A stretch of DNA of 64,000 nt from Nematostella vectensis (taxonomy: Eukaryota > Cnidaria > Anthozoa > Actiniaria > Edwardsiidae): NCBI RefSeq assembly GCF_932526225.1, contig NC_064039.1, positions 5,407,001 to 5,471,000 on the forward strand, in the 5' to 3' direction. The translations under genes were made by a program, and so were the position numbers. The notes under the pieces are model-generated. The model made no database searches. It saw nothing but the letters and a program-made list of their open reading frames with translations, and was not told the origin of the DNA. Shown piece by piece: positions 52,862-63,735 of this stretch (positions within the stretch are counted from its first letter, which is position 1; the number at the start of each line of letters is the position of its first letter).

Positions 52862-55800
52862 ATGAGGTTTGTCTTTGCCCGTACATGCCTGGCACTAATG
52901 GCCATCTTGGGCGTGGCCTGCGCGGAATGCACGGATAGTGGGATCGACAAGAAGCTCGAGTCTATTAAAAACACCATGTCAGCCATGGCGCGACAGATGA
53001 TGCTGCAGCAGCTATTTATCGAGGAAAGGATTCGTTCCGAAGCGCAATCCGGTGTGAAACAAGTCCGTCACAATCGCGAGGGCACAAGAAATTATTACTC
53101 GAACACCCATTCCGGACTTGGGAGTGTGCTTGCTATCCACGACCACTCGAATAATGACCGCACGGTTGGGATGGGTGAGTTCGTGGGGGTTCTGAACGGC
53201 GTGGAGTTCCGCACGAGGCATAACGACTACCGTCTGTACATGCCGCACCGCACGAGTGCGAACTACCACAGCGTGGAGAATATACCCTTCCCCGACGTAC
53301 CCCCAGAGGTAAGGCTTCGTACTCATACACAACAATTGAAGTCGGGTACACACTAGCAAACAGTGGCAAGTACCACGCCATGGGGAATGTACCCTTCCCC
53401 GACGTACCCCCAGAGGTAAGGCTTCGTACACATACACAACAATTAAAGTCGGGTACACACTAGCAAACAGTGGCAAGTACCACGCCATGGGGAATGTACC
53501 CTTCCCCGACGTACCCCCAGAGGTAAGGCTTCGTATCCATACACAACAATTGAAGTCGGGTACACACTAGCAAACAGTGGCAAGTACCACGCCATGGGGA
53601 ATGTACCCTTCCCCGACGTACCCCCGGAGGTAAGGCTTCGTACACATACACAACAATTGAAGTCGGGTACACACTAGCAAACAGTGGCAAGTACCACGCC
53701 ATGGGGAATGTACCCTTCCCCGACGTACCCCCAGAGGTAAGGCTTCGTACACATACACAACAATTGAAGTCGGGTACACACTAGCAAACAGTGGCAAGTA
53801 CCACGCCATGGGGAATGTACCCTTCCCCGACGTACCCCCAGAGGTAAGGCTTCGTACACATACACAACAATTGAAGTCGGGTACACACTAGCAAACAGTG
53901 GCAAGTACCACGCCGTAGAGAACTGTACTTTCTTGAAGTCGATACTTAGTAGGCTTGCAATAAAGGGAAAAGGAAACTAAGAGCTATCGTGGAGAGATTT
54001 GAAAGTTAGTTTCAGGTCAGCTAATTTTCCCTTGCATACTTCCTTAGCACAAACCCTGCGCAATCATTTTGAACCCATTGTAGTCGACGCATCTCGTTAC
54101 TAGTTTGCCACTCTTTTGTGTTACTAGGTTACCAGCAAGGCAAATGTCAGCGAGCAAGTGAAAGAGATGCGCGAGTGGTTCAAGGCGTTCCATAATCAAG
54201 ACCACTCTATCCGCGACTACCGGAAGTACTTCAAACCCGTACTCTGCTACCTTGAGGGCGCGTGGACCAAGTCTACTTCCGGTGCTATCGATGAGGGGTT
54301 CGATAGCGACCGACATTTCATCGATGCTAAGAGCTGGCATGATCTTCAGGAAAAAATCCGCTTTACTTCCTACTCCGGACGCAAAGACAACCTCGAGAAC
54401 TTCTCCTTCCTCCCGACAACCATCATGGGCGTTAGCAACAATGGCACACCTGAGTTTGCACAGTGGAACTACCGCATTCTCTGTAACCCGATCAGCCGCG
54501 ATATACCGTTAAACAGGCTCCGAATGGTCGACGAACTTGGCCCGAGGGTCGCCCAAAGACGCACATACGATGAGCAAACAAGGACGCGAAGTGCTCGATT
54601 TCAGCTCAACCCTTTGGATACGGACAAGTTCTATGAGAGGGAGACAAGACGATGGGCACTATTGGATGAAATTATGAGCGAGGTGTGTGTGATTATTTCT
54701 AGGTGAACCCGCAGAGAGAGAAGCGTCTGTGGAAATACCTGGACATTATTTTCATATATCTAAAAACAATCTAAAGACAATAGCTTCGTGTTTCTCGGCC
54801 CTTTTTTGTAGCGTTTTGTACAGTTATTTTGATTTAGATTCCAGGTAAAGATAACTACCAGGGCAATCTGACAGATGACGCGTTTGACTTGATGGCGTAC
54901 AGTCTTGAGCCTGGTTCATCCGAGAAGCTGCGAGCTGACCGGTACCACCGATGGTTCAAAGTCGCCAAGAGGGGAGCAATGGGGCTGTCTGCACGACATC
55001 GAGGATACTCGGATGAAAATCTGTTTATGGCGATGACTACACAATCTAAGGTATGCGGGCAGGGATAACTCTGGATTTGCTTCACTGTTTAGTTTAAATA
55101 GTTAAAGATTTAAAAAAGCATAAATATACATAACTATCAGGATTACTAGCAATCGAATTAAGCTTTTATTTGGTTGATGGACTGAATTTCATAGTGGTGC
55201 AAGTAGATACAGGCGCGTGCACGCATCCCCCCCCCCGTCTCCCCTCCTCTCCCGGCCCCATCTTTCCTGCCCCTTAGAAGACCAGGAACTTATACATAAA
55301 GAAAGTTTAGCTATTGCAAATCAAGAATAACAAGGGGCAACCGCGCTCTACAAAATAATCTTCAAATATGAGCATTGTACCAATTTGTTGCAGGCTTATA
55401 GTTGTTCTGAATTTGAGCATTCGTAAATCTTACAAACAGGTCGCAGGGATGGAACTAGAAGTCTGCAAAGGAAGAGGAAAGAAAAGAGTTTGCAAGAAAC
55501 AGAAACAAAAATGGACCTACGCCATTCCCCTAGAAATCATCTTTCTGACCCCCCTGAGTAAATGGAATCCTTACAACATCGATTATAAGGGGGATCCTAA
55601 ATACGCTCTTGGCAAAACAGTGGAGGCCGGCGGGCGTAACGGTGGCAAGACCCTGGCCAAGGCTTTTAATGGGACACACAGCCGGGCATTCTACATGACG
55701 CCCACAGAGTTCTTTTCTGGTGAAGAAGTTGGGACGGGTGCAGCGGACACTACCAAGGGTGCGGTGGGTGTGCTGGACAGATCAGGTGAGGACTTGAACA

Positions 55801-57617
55801 GGGGGAGGGTCTAGAGAGGGGAGAAGAGAGGGGTGTGGTTGATGTACCCGACAGATCAGTTGAGGGCTTGAAGAGGGGGGTAGATAAGGGTGCGGTGGGT
55901 GTACTCGACAGATCAGGCGAGGGCTTGAACAGGGGGAGGGTCTAGAGAGGGGAGAAGAGAGGGGTGTGGTTGATGTACCCGACAGATCAGTTGAGGGCTT
56001 GAAGAGGGGGGTAGATAAGAGGGGAGAAGAGAGGGGTGTGGTTGATGTACTCGACAGATCAGGCGAGGGCTTGAACGGGGGGGGAGGGTCTATAGAGGGG
56101 AGAAGAGAGGGGTGTGGTTGATGTACTCGACAGATCAGGCGAGGGCTTGAACAGGGGGGGAGGGTCTATAGAGGGGAGAAGAGAGGGGTGTGGTTGATGT
56201 ACTCGACAGATCAGGCGAGGGCTTGAACGGGGGGGGAGGGTCTATAGAGGGGAGAAGAGAGGGGTGTGGTTGATGTACTCGACAGATCAGGCGAGGGCTT
56301 GAACGGGGGGGGAGGGTCTATAGAGGGGAGAAAAGAGGGGTGTGGTCGATGTACCCGACAGATCAGGTGAGCGCTTGAACAGGGTGGTTCTGGTTTGTGC
56401 CGGAAACAATAAAGGCGGTCACTTCGATGGTTAAATATGCAGATAAGATTACAATTTGTTATACATGTTGTATAATTTATGAGCAATGTCCCTTGAAAAT
56501 AAAGATAACATATCAATCTGGCTTATGTTTGCTTTCACTTATTCTTTTTTATTTTATTCATTTGCTTTCATTTACAAGAGGTTTAAACTAAGACTTATGG
56601 GTTACATGTTTTTTTACAACAGGTACAAAGGTTCATTTCACCAGAGCGTCCGGTACAAGAATCTTTTTCCCGCCCATCCTAGGTGTCGGTTCGATACGCC
56701 AAAGGTATTTTAGGCCTTACCTCGTGGACTGGTAAAAACCCATGTAAAAAATGACTTTGTTAATATTCGAAATTTGATTTGTCAAGACAAAAAATTACAA
56801 CATAAGTTACACTTAAAACATAATGATGCCTAACGTTTTTGAATATTTGAGTTTTAGGATTTATTAGTATGTGTAATATGGCTTATTAGACAAATCTAAC
56901 GTGGAGAAGCTTGTGAAAATTATGTCAAAAAACTATTGTTCTTTCTTCTTTTTAATGGTTCAAAACAGAAAATCTCGTATAAGATATATTAGGGAGCACA
57001 TGTAATTTCCTAAAAATCTCACTATATTCTATATCTTGTGCCTGTGTGTTTATTACAAAAAATATCCTATGTAGGAAAGCTATGATAAAGCTTTTTGCCG
57101 CAGGACAACAGGACTTTGCCTAGTTCGCATGGATGGTTACTTAATTATAGTCCCATACATTCCTCATAACCCCCAGGGTCCCCTGTTTTCAGATATGTCC
57201 GTTACCCTTGCCAAATTATGGCTGTGTAAAGCTAAACCAATATTATTCACAGGTACCCAATTATGCCGGTACACGGAGAAGGCTCATCCGTTTGGAAGGA
57301 ACTCGAAGCACTTAAGGATGTGGTCCTTAAGTCCAAGTCAAATGGGTTCGTTCTGAGGGAGCCCCTAAACAACGGTCCCATTCCGACCGAGGGCCCAAGA
57401 AAAGATCAAAGGTTCCAGGTGGGCCGAGCGCGGAAAAACCCCCCTGGTCCACACACTCATGAGATTAAACTGACACCCGAAGAGGCAAGTGCAAATGCAT
57501 TTGAATGTAATTGTGTTGCAATACTATACCGCGAATATCTGTATAGATGATAAAGATGGTGATGTTATGATGCATAGTGATGATGGTGGTAAGTGGCCTA
57601 TGATATTAATGATGATA

Positions 57618-57649
<32 letters not shown>

Positions 57650-57681
57650 GGTGGTGGTGGTGGTGGTGGTGGTGGTGGTGG

Positions 57682-57719
<38 letters not shown>

Positions 57720-58958
57720 GTGGTGGTGGCGGCGGTGGTGGTGGTGGTGGTGGTGGTGGTGGTGGTGGTGATGGTGGTGGTGGTGGTGTTGATGATTCTA
57801 ATCTAATCCTAATATGACGGAAATGTACATCCGAATATGATCACGTGCGTCAAATGATAATTAATACAGTACTTAACCGCAAGTAAAAGCTTTTAAAAAT
57901 TAAAACCTGTTTCAAATTTAGGCTAAATAGGTTCTTATTTAACAGGGATCTAAATGATGATGATGATGATGATGATGGCGATTGGTTCTGATGCTAGGTG
58001 ATGATGGTGGTAAAGATGCCCATGATGAGAATGGGTGAATGATGATGGTCGTGGTGGGGTAATAATGATGAAATAAGATGGTATGGTAAGGATAATGCTG
58101 ATGGTGCGGTGATGATGATGATGACGAATTAATGTGGTATTGTAACGGCCGGGTTTAAAACACCGGTTCGATCGTATGGCTCGACCTTTTCGGGGAAAAG
58201 GGAAGACCACGCCGCACGACATCGGGACAGAACTAAATTTATTCCAGAACATTCAGAAATCCACACGTGTAGACACTTTATAAATAAGGGGCATGACATA
58301 TATATAAGGAATTTCAACAAAGGCTACTCAAAATAAGAGAAAGAAAAACACGCAACTCTTTCCAGTCCATTTTACACTGTCCACAGTGTGGTAAGGGCAA
58401 TGATGGCGGTGCCGTGGTGGTAATGTTGATGTAGATGAAATAACGTGGTATGGTACGGATACTGATTGTGGAGCGGTGGTGCCGTGGTGGTGATGTTGAT
58501 GGAGATGAAATAACGTGGTATGGTACGGATACTGATTGTGGAGCGGTGGTGCCGTGGTGGTGATGTTGATGAAATAACGTGGTATGGTACGGATACTGAT
58601 TGTGGAGCGGTGGTGCCGTGGTGGTGATGTTGATGGAGATGAAATAACGTGGTATGGTACGGATACTGATTGTGGAGCGGTGGTGATGTTGATAGCTGTC
58701 TAGCTAGGATGATTGCAGCAGGCCTTGTGTAACAAAACATTATGTTTGTTTTTATCGCAGATGGACTTTATCAAGGCGGGTGGATCTTTTCAGTTCACCA
58801 CCACCCAGGGTGCAGGCCATACCCATGACATGTTCATTCGCTGGGTTACATCTAAGAGGATGTTCATTATCGATACATGTGATGATAATGGTCCCGTTAA
58901 CAACTACGTTTGCCGGGATAAGCACACAAGATGGCTCACTCCTATGCCTGATATGTGA
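52862..58958 (+). CDS. Unrecognised secreted protein, seven exons, about 690 residues
   Basis: Join: 52862-53308, 54128-54682, 54838-55050, 55440-55785, 56623-56704, 57253-57484, 58761-58958. All phases agree and the sum is 2073 nt (690 residues). The N-terminus MRFVFARTCLALMAILGVAC is a typical signal peptide, and no other membrane segment is seen. The body is hydrophilic, with a helical start (LESIKNTMSAMARQMML), potential N-glycosylation sites (NGT, NLT), a basic Cys-flanked patch (VCKGRGKKRVCKK), and two His motifs in the C-terminal third: HTHEIKL at the end of exon 6 and GAGHTHDM in exon 7, followed by paired Cys (DTCDD, VCRDKH). The His motifs could bind metal, but this is speculation. 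I do not recognise the family. Intron 6 uses a GC donor. Tandem repeats duplicate the donors of exons 1 and 4. The gene is flanked by a TATA promoter and an AATAAA signal. Confidence 0.85.
53273..53930. repeat. 107-bp tandem repeat duplicating the end of exon 1 and its donor
   Basis: Six donors of the form CCAGAG|GTAAGG lie exactly 107 bp apart, with exon ends at 53308, 53415, 53522, 53629, 53736 and 53843, then a decayed tail. Each unit repeats about 45 nt of the exon end (reads FPDVPPE), the donor and 50-60 nt of intron. In the extra copies, tggcaag|TACCACGCC could act as an acceptor for an in-frame 45-nt mini-exon. The copies are almost identical. Confidence 0.97.
55757..56371. repeat. Tandem repeat of about 75 bp duplicating the end of exon 4 and its donor
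   Basis: Nine copies of GACAGATCAG followed by a donor-like site, with exon-like ends at 55785, 55859, 55916, 55990, 56062, 56138, 56214, 56290 and 56366 (spacing 74, 57, 74, 72, 76, 76, 76, 76). The dinucleotide after CAG is GT, TT, GC, TT, GC, GC, GC, GC, GT. Only the first and last are canonical. Confidence 0.95.
57606..57790. repeat. (GAT)n/(GGT)n trinucleotide tract in intron 6
   Basis: A block-wise microsatellite that switches between gat and ggt runs several times. A further gat run follows at about 57953-57976. Poly-Asp/Gly or Met/Val frames across it are spurious. Confidence 0.95.
58396..58690. repeat. Tandem repeat of about 70-80 bp, four copies, before the last exon
   Basis: Units contain gtgccgtggtggtgatgttg, ataacgtggtatggtacgg and atactgattgtggagcggtg. 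The array ends about 70 bp before the acceptor of the last exon at 58761. Confidence 0.92.
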
Positions 58959-59073
58959 TGGAGTCTTAAGATATTCTATGTTATAAATATAAGTCTTTAC
59001 GGTATAGCTCATTTAGCCATCTGTGATTGATGTCTATAGGGGTTATGTATTGCAACTATCTTTAAAGACAACT

Positions 59074-59079
59074 AATAAA
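59074..59079 (+). terminator. Poly(A) signal AATAAA of the secreted-protein gene
   Basis: A canonical AATAAA 116 bp after the stop codon, in an AT-rich context (actaataaaatcatg). Confidence 0.7.
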
Positions 59080-59177
59080 ATCATGATGCAAATTAAAAAA
59101 AATTTCTGGACTTTAATTGCCAAACCTTAGGAATAGATAAAGGTGAGCAAGCATTTTGTTACTTTTTTTATTCCTTT

Positions 59178-59415
59178 TTAGAACGGGGTGAGTAAAGGGA
59201 GCAAGGGTGAGCAATAAATATGGACTTGACCAAAAAAAACGAGAACGGGGGGGAGCAAAGGGGAGCAAGCGTGAACAAGGAATACGGATTTGACCGAAAA
59301 ACGGAGAACAGGTGGGAGTAAAAGGGAGCAAGGGTGAGCAAGGAATATGGATTTGACCGAATAACCGAGAACGGGGGTGAGCAAAGGGGAGCTAGGTTGA
59401 GCAAGGAATATTGGG
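59178..59415. repeat. G/A-rich tandem repeat of about 62 bp, four copies
   Basis: Units have gagcaagggtgagcaaggaa, tatggatttgaccg and gagaacgggg themes. Intergenic, downstream of the secreted-protein gene. Confidence 0.88.
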
Positions 59416-59459
59416 TTATAATTGGTAAACGGTGAGGGGAAAACAATTCGAGGGCATGA

Positions 59460-60035
59460 CTGAGAATCGAGCCTTGTCCAGATCTGGTGAAATGAGAAAA
59501 AATAAATCATGCTTCCAGACATGCGCTGAAACGATTTCGGCCCCAGCACCGCCATCTAGTGAACTGTACAACACAAAGGAACCTAAGGTACCCGCGCATT
59601 GATGGGGAGGCAATAACCAGGATCCCAGGCCTGGGTCAGTACGCAGCTCTTACAAGCTGCAATTTGATTGGGCAAATGAACAATATCCGCACCTCGACAC
59701 AAAGAACAAGAAGAATAGAGACAAAAGAACTCCTTTGTAGAACAAAGATAATAGGAGACAAAGCAGCTGTCTTTGTCGGTTACGTCACGCACAGCTCGCT
59801 GAGATGTACACTGAAAAATATCGGGGTCTTTTTCACGCTTGCGTGTCTTGGGAATAAGTTTTTTGCTAAAGTAATGTAGTGATGTCGTCATCATGTGCAG
59901 CACAATACGATCTAGCTCTACATTGCTGCCTTATCTTTTTTTCTTTGTCCAGTCTCGCTCGTGCATATGACATTTTTTGTGCCCAGAGGAACAAAAGAAA
60001 GTTACTTTGAAATGCACGCAATCTAATATGTTTTG
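59460..60035. repeat. Dispersed repeat copy 2 with an internal insertion
   Basis: Homologous to 50070-50585 over most of its length. An extra segment of about 115 bp (about 59640-59760, containing gcagctcttacaagctgc, itself a small palindrome) is absent from copy 1, so either an insertion here or a deletion in copy 1. Located between the secreted-protein gene and the kinase. Confidence 0.8.
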
Positions 60036-60475
60036 GGTTCTTAGGTTTTAGAAAATACTGTGATTAAACCTCTCGTAATTTAATCAAACCTGAATACAGC
60101 GTCCAAAATTTATAAATCCTACGATTTGATGTGTAGAGTCTCGCAAGTTGTAACGACGCACTTTGTTATATAAGAGCTGTCGCACTTTGTTATAAAATCT
60201 GACGGCACTCAAGGATTTTCATCGTACCAATAAATAGTTTTACAGTCTTAAAGCCCAAGTCGCGTAAAATATTACTTGAAATTACAGTGAAACCGCTAAA
60301 ATTATAAATAGCATTCTAGATATGATTTTATAAGGATGTTTTAATCCTTTGGGATTTAAGTTTTCGCGTTGGGCTTGGTACCTAACTAGCGCCAAATTTA
60401 AAATTCATTTTATTAAACATTCGACTTACAAAGATAACTCCTTCAGAATTCAGATTATTATTGTACAGATATACC

Positions 60476-63258
60476 ATGAATCGTTACCAAAAGATCGATA
60501 TAATCGGCAAAGGAACTTTTGGATCTGCCTGGCTTGTCGAATCAAGGCAAAGCAAGCGGCTATATGCACTTAAGGAACTGAACGCTACCGCCATGCCGAG
60601 TGAAGACCGCCATCTTGCGTTAAACGAAGTTAAAATTCTGTCAACTTTGAAACACAGGAACATTGTTAGATACAGGGACGCGTTTGAGGAAACTGGCAGG
60701 TTTTACATTGTCATGGAATACGCGGAAGGAGGTGAGGATTCAAAAGGACCCAATAGTTTCTAGATAAGATTTCATAAGATATAGACATTCCTACGTTTAC
60801 CAAGTCGGGTCACAATGTGTAAATATTGGACGATTTAAAGGTGAAGTAGTTGAACTCGGATTTTTCATTTAAACGTAAATCAGTATCCTTCTGAGTGGTA
60901 GTTAAAACTACGACTGATTCAGTACACTCACCTAACTTTGTAAAGTTTGAAACATAGCATTAACGCAGATAACGGTCCTAAAATATTGGGGAGGACACCT
61001 ACTCCCCTAGGGGTCATTCCCTTATTTCCTTAGCCCACCCCCTTTCTCTGTCCCTGCTATCCATGGTCGAATAAGTGAATGCCTCAGCTAAATGCAATTA
61101 TACCATTTAAAGATAAAGATTAAAGATCTGCGCGGCATTTATTTTGGAAAATACGATACCTTACTCGTCGATTCATAGAGAAAAGTAGGGTGGCGCAAAA
61201 GAGTTGTTCGTCTCGTAATACTTTAGATAGACTTTTATTTGGGTTAGCACTTAATATCTAAACAAATAATTTACGTTCCATTGTCCAAATTTGATTCTTT
61301 TAGGTGATCTCCACACTAAAATCAAACAAGCGGTGGAGCCTTTTTCATCAGAGGTAATTACACCAACAATAGACGGGCCGTAGAGGAGCAAAAACTGGGA
61401 CCGAATTGAAAATAATACGAGCTGCAGTTTGACCCAATCAAAACAGTCTCATTAGAATGACCTTATTAGAAATACGCCGAAAAAGGGGGCGGGGGTCCGG
61501 TCCATCCAGCCCCTTTCTGCTCCTGATCGGCGAACTAGCTAACATTTCGCAATGGCAAAACAGCAATCAATTCAAATTCTAAGGTATAGTTTAGACGCCG
61601 TTTAATTGATGTACCGTTCCCAATGCTAATGCGTGCAAATAAAAATGAAACAATCAACTTCGTTCATTTGGATGCATTTGCATTGGAACGGCACATGAAC
61701 AAAAAAACACGTCTAGCCTATGCCTTCGTGCTCTTTGATTTGTGAAGGCTTTGTATTGAAATAATTGAAAGATTGATGATCTTTTCACCAGCGGATCCTG
61801 AACTGGCTCGCCCAGCTTCTCCTGGCACTAAAACACATACATGGACAGAATATTCTGCACCGAGGTACGAACACCATGCACCACAGGGAGACCACCTTGT
61901 TCCTTTACCCAATTAACCACATGGATACCACCTTGTCCCAGCAGTCCATGCACCACAGGGAGGCCACCTTCTTCCTGCATGCACCACAGGGAGACCACCT
62001 TGTTCCTTTACCCAATGAACCACAGAGATACCACCTTGTCCCAGCAGTCCATGCACCACAGGGAGGCCACCTTCTTCCTGCATGCACCACAGGGAGACCA
62101 CCTTGTCCCAGCACTCCATGCACCACAGGGATACCGCCTTGTTCCTTTACCTAATAAACCACAGAGATACCACCTTGTCCCAGCAGTCAATGCACCACAG
62201 GGAGGCCACCTTCTTCCTGCATGCACCACAGGGAGACCGCCTTGCCCCAGCACTCCATGCACCATAGCGAGGCCAACTTGTTCCTTCACCCCATGAACCA
62301 CAGGAATACCACCTTGTTCCAGCACTCCATGCACCACAGGGAGACCACCTTATTCCTTATTATTTCTTATATGTTTTTCAGATCTCAAAACACAAAATAT
62401 CTTCCTGACAAAGGACGACGTGGTCAAAATCGGGGACTTCGGAATCGCTCGGATTCTGGACAGCACTTGTGATCACGCGCGCACGACCGTGGGTACACCC
62501 TACTACCTGTCTCCCGAGATATGCCAGCGGCAACCGTATCCTTGGTAACGGCGCTTGCCTGTACTTGCAGACGAAGCGGGGTTGCTTTAAGCGCAGAAAT
62601 TAGCAATGTATCGCGTTTAGTTTTGATGGTGTCCATAATGGACATGAGTGGCATTTCCATCGTTGCATCTACAATTACGCGTCTTTAAAGTCTGTGAATC
62701 CGACTTGCGTGACACTGTTGTTTTATTTTTGTTTTGAATGTTAAGAACTCCCATCATTTTGAAAAATATAACTTACCCAGCATTGTTTGATATTGTTGAA
62801 ATATAATCGAGTCGCATTTATTGTAGGATGGTTTGAATTTCAGCATGATTCAAACGGATTTAATTCACATGCATGGGGTTTCATAGCCTTCAAAACCACG
62901 CGTCACGCAAATCGAATCGACTGGCTTTAATGATTGAATTCGGTAGTTAAGTTTTAAGATGGTAATATTGCAATTTTATATGCAAGGTAAAAAAAGAGGC
63001 CGACGGAGGCTTTTTAACATGGATGCCTAAGTGCTTGATTGCTATTTGTGTTGCTTTCTTTTTTATTTGTGTTGCTTTTTTGTTGTTCGTTATTTGTCGT
63101 ATTTCTTGACATTCTCGTAGCTATAACAACAAGAGCGATATCTGGGCTTTAGGCTGCGTACTCTACGAACTTACCACACGCACGCATCCATTCACCGCAG
63201 ATAATTTGACCAACTTGGTAGTCAAGATTCTGCACGGAAATTACCCACCGATACCGAG
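60476..63258 (+). CDS. NIMA-related (Nek) protein kinase, N-terminal part, continues past the window
   Basis: Join: 60476-60731, 61304-61353, 61792-61864, 62382-62535, 63121-63258; phases agree. The window ends inside the kinase domain, after about 223 residues. The start [16 protein letters not shown] is the usual short Nek N-terminus. Visible motifs: Gly-rich loop GKGTFG, catalytic-lysine motif YALKEL, alpha-C glutamate (NEVKIL), hinge MEYAEGGD, HRD loop HRDLKTQN split by intron 3, DFG (GDFGIAR), activation-loop end [12 protein letters not shown], and [16 protein letters not shown]. All catalytic residues are present. The sequence looks closest to the Nek1/Nek3/Nek5 group, whose members act in cilia and the cell cycle, but the distinguishing C-terminus is outside the window. 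Intron 3 is almost entirely a tandem repeat. Confidence 0.93.
61871..62348. repeat. Higher-order minisatellite filling Nek intron 3
   Basis: A core of about 30 bp (tgcaccacagggagaccacc plus ttgttcc) is arranged in longer composite units with caataaccaca and cccagcagtcca blocks. It begins within about ten bases of the donor GCACCGAG|GTACGA and fills over 90% of the 517-bp intron. The unit start TGCACCACAGG resembles the exon end TGCACCGAGG, with GT lost in the copies. Confidence 0.93.
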
Positions 63259-63570
63259 GTAAATTCTTATATTGTATGGTGATTTTCCAGATTTACACAA
63301 CGTTACTAAGGTGAGATATTTTCTAAGGTAAGATATTTTTGCATTTAAAATTTTAAAGAAGGCCGATACGCCGCCATTTCATGCTCCCGCTAAATCCCGA
63401 GTCACACAAAGCACCCATTTCCATCGGGTAATTTTAGCGAGTAGCCTATATATTTTCAATCAAATATAAAAGCGTATAAGACTTCTATCGTAGATTGTTA
63501 TTTTGAAGTTTCCTCGCGAATAGCCGTCGTAGTTTCAGTTATAAACAATAACAAAGGAGAAGTTGATCGC

Positions 63571-63735
63571 AGGGTCGTAGCCAGGGGGGTGGCCCAGGGG
63601 GCCTACCCCCCCCCCCTTCTAGCAGCCAAAAATTTCAGTAAATGTATGAGATATTATCTAAAATACAGGAGAAAATGCCTTGAAAGGGTATTTTGGGGCC
63701 CTTCCTGTTAAAAAACCTGGCTACGCCGCTCGATC
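63571..63735. mobile_element. hAT-like MITE of about 165 bp
   Basis: The left end cagggtcgtagccagg and the right end cctggctacgccgctcg are inverted copies around a C-rich core. GATCG occurs on both sides (gttgatcg / gctcgatcg), compatible with a partly decayed 8-bp duplication. It lies right of the last visible Nek exon, in the following intron. Confidence 0.65.

Noticed and set aside
57489-57817. Poly-Asp/Gly or Met/Val protein downstream of exon 6
   Set aside because: Translation of a GAT/GGT microsatellite within an intron.
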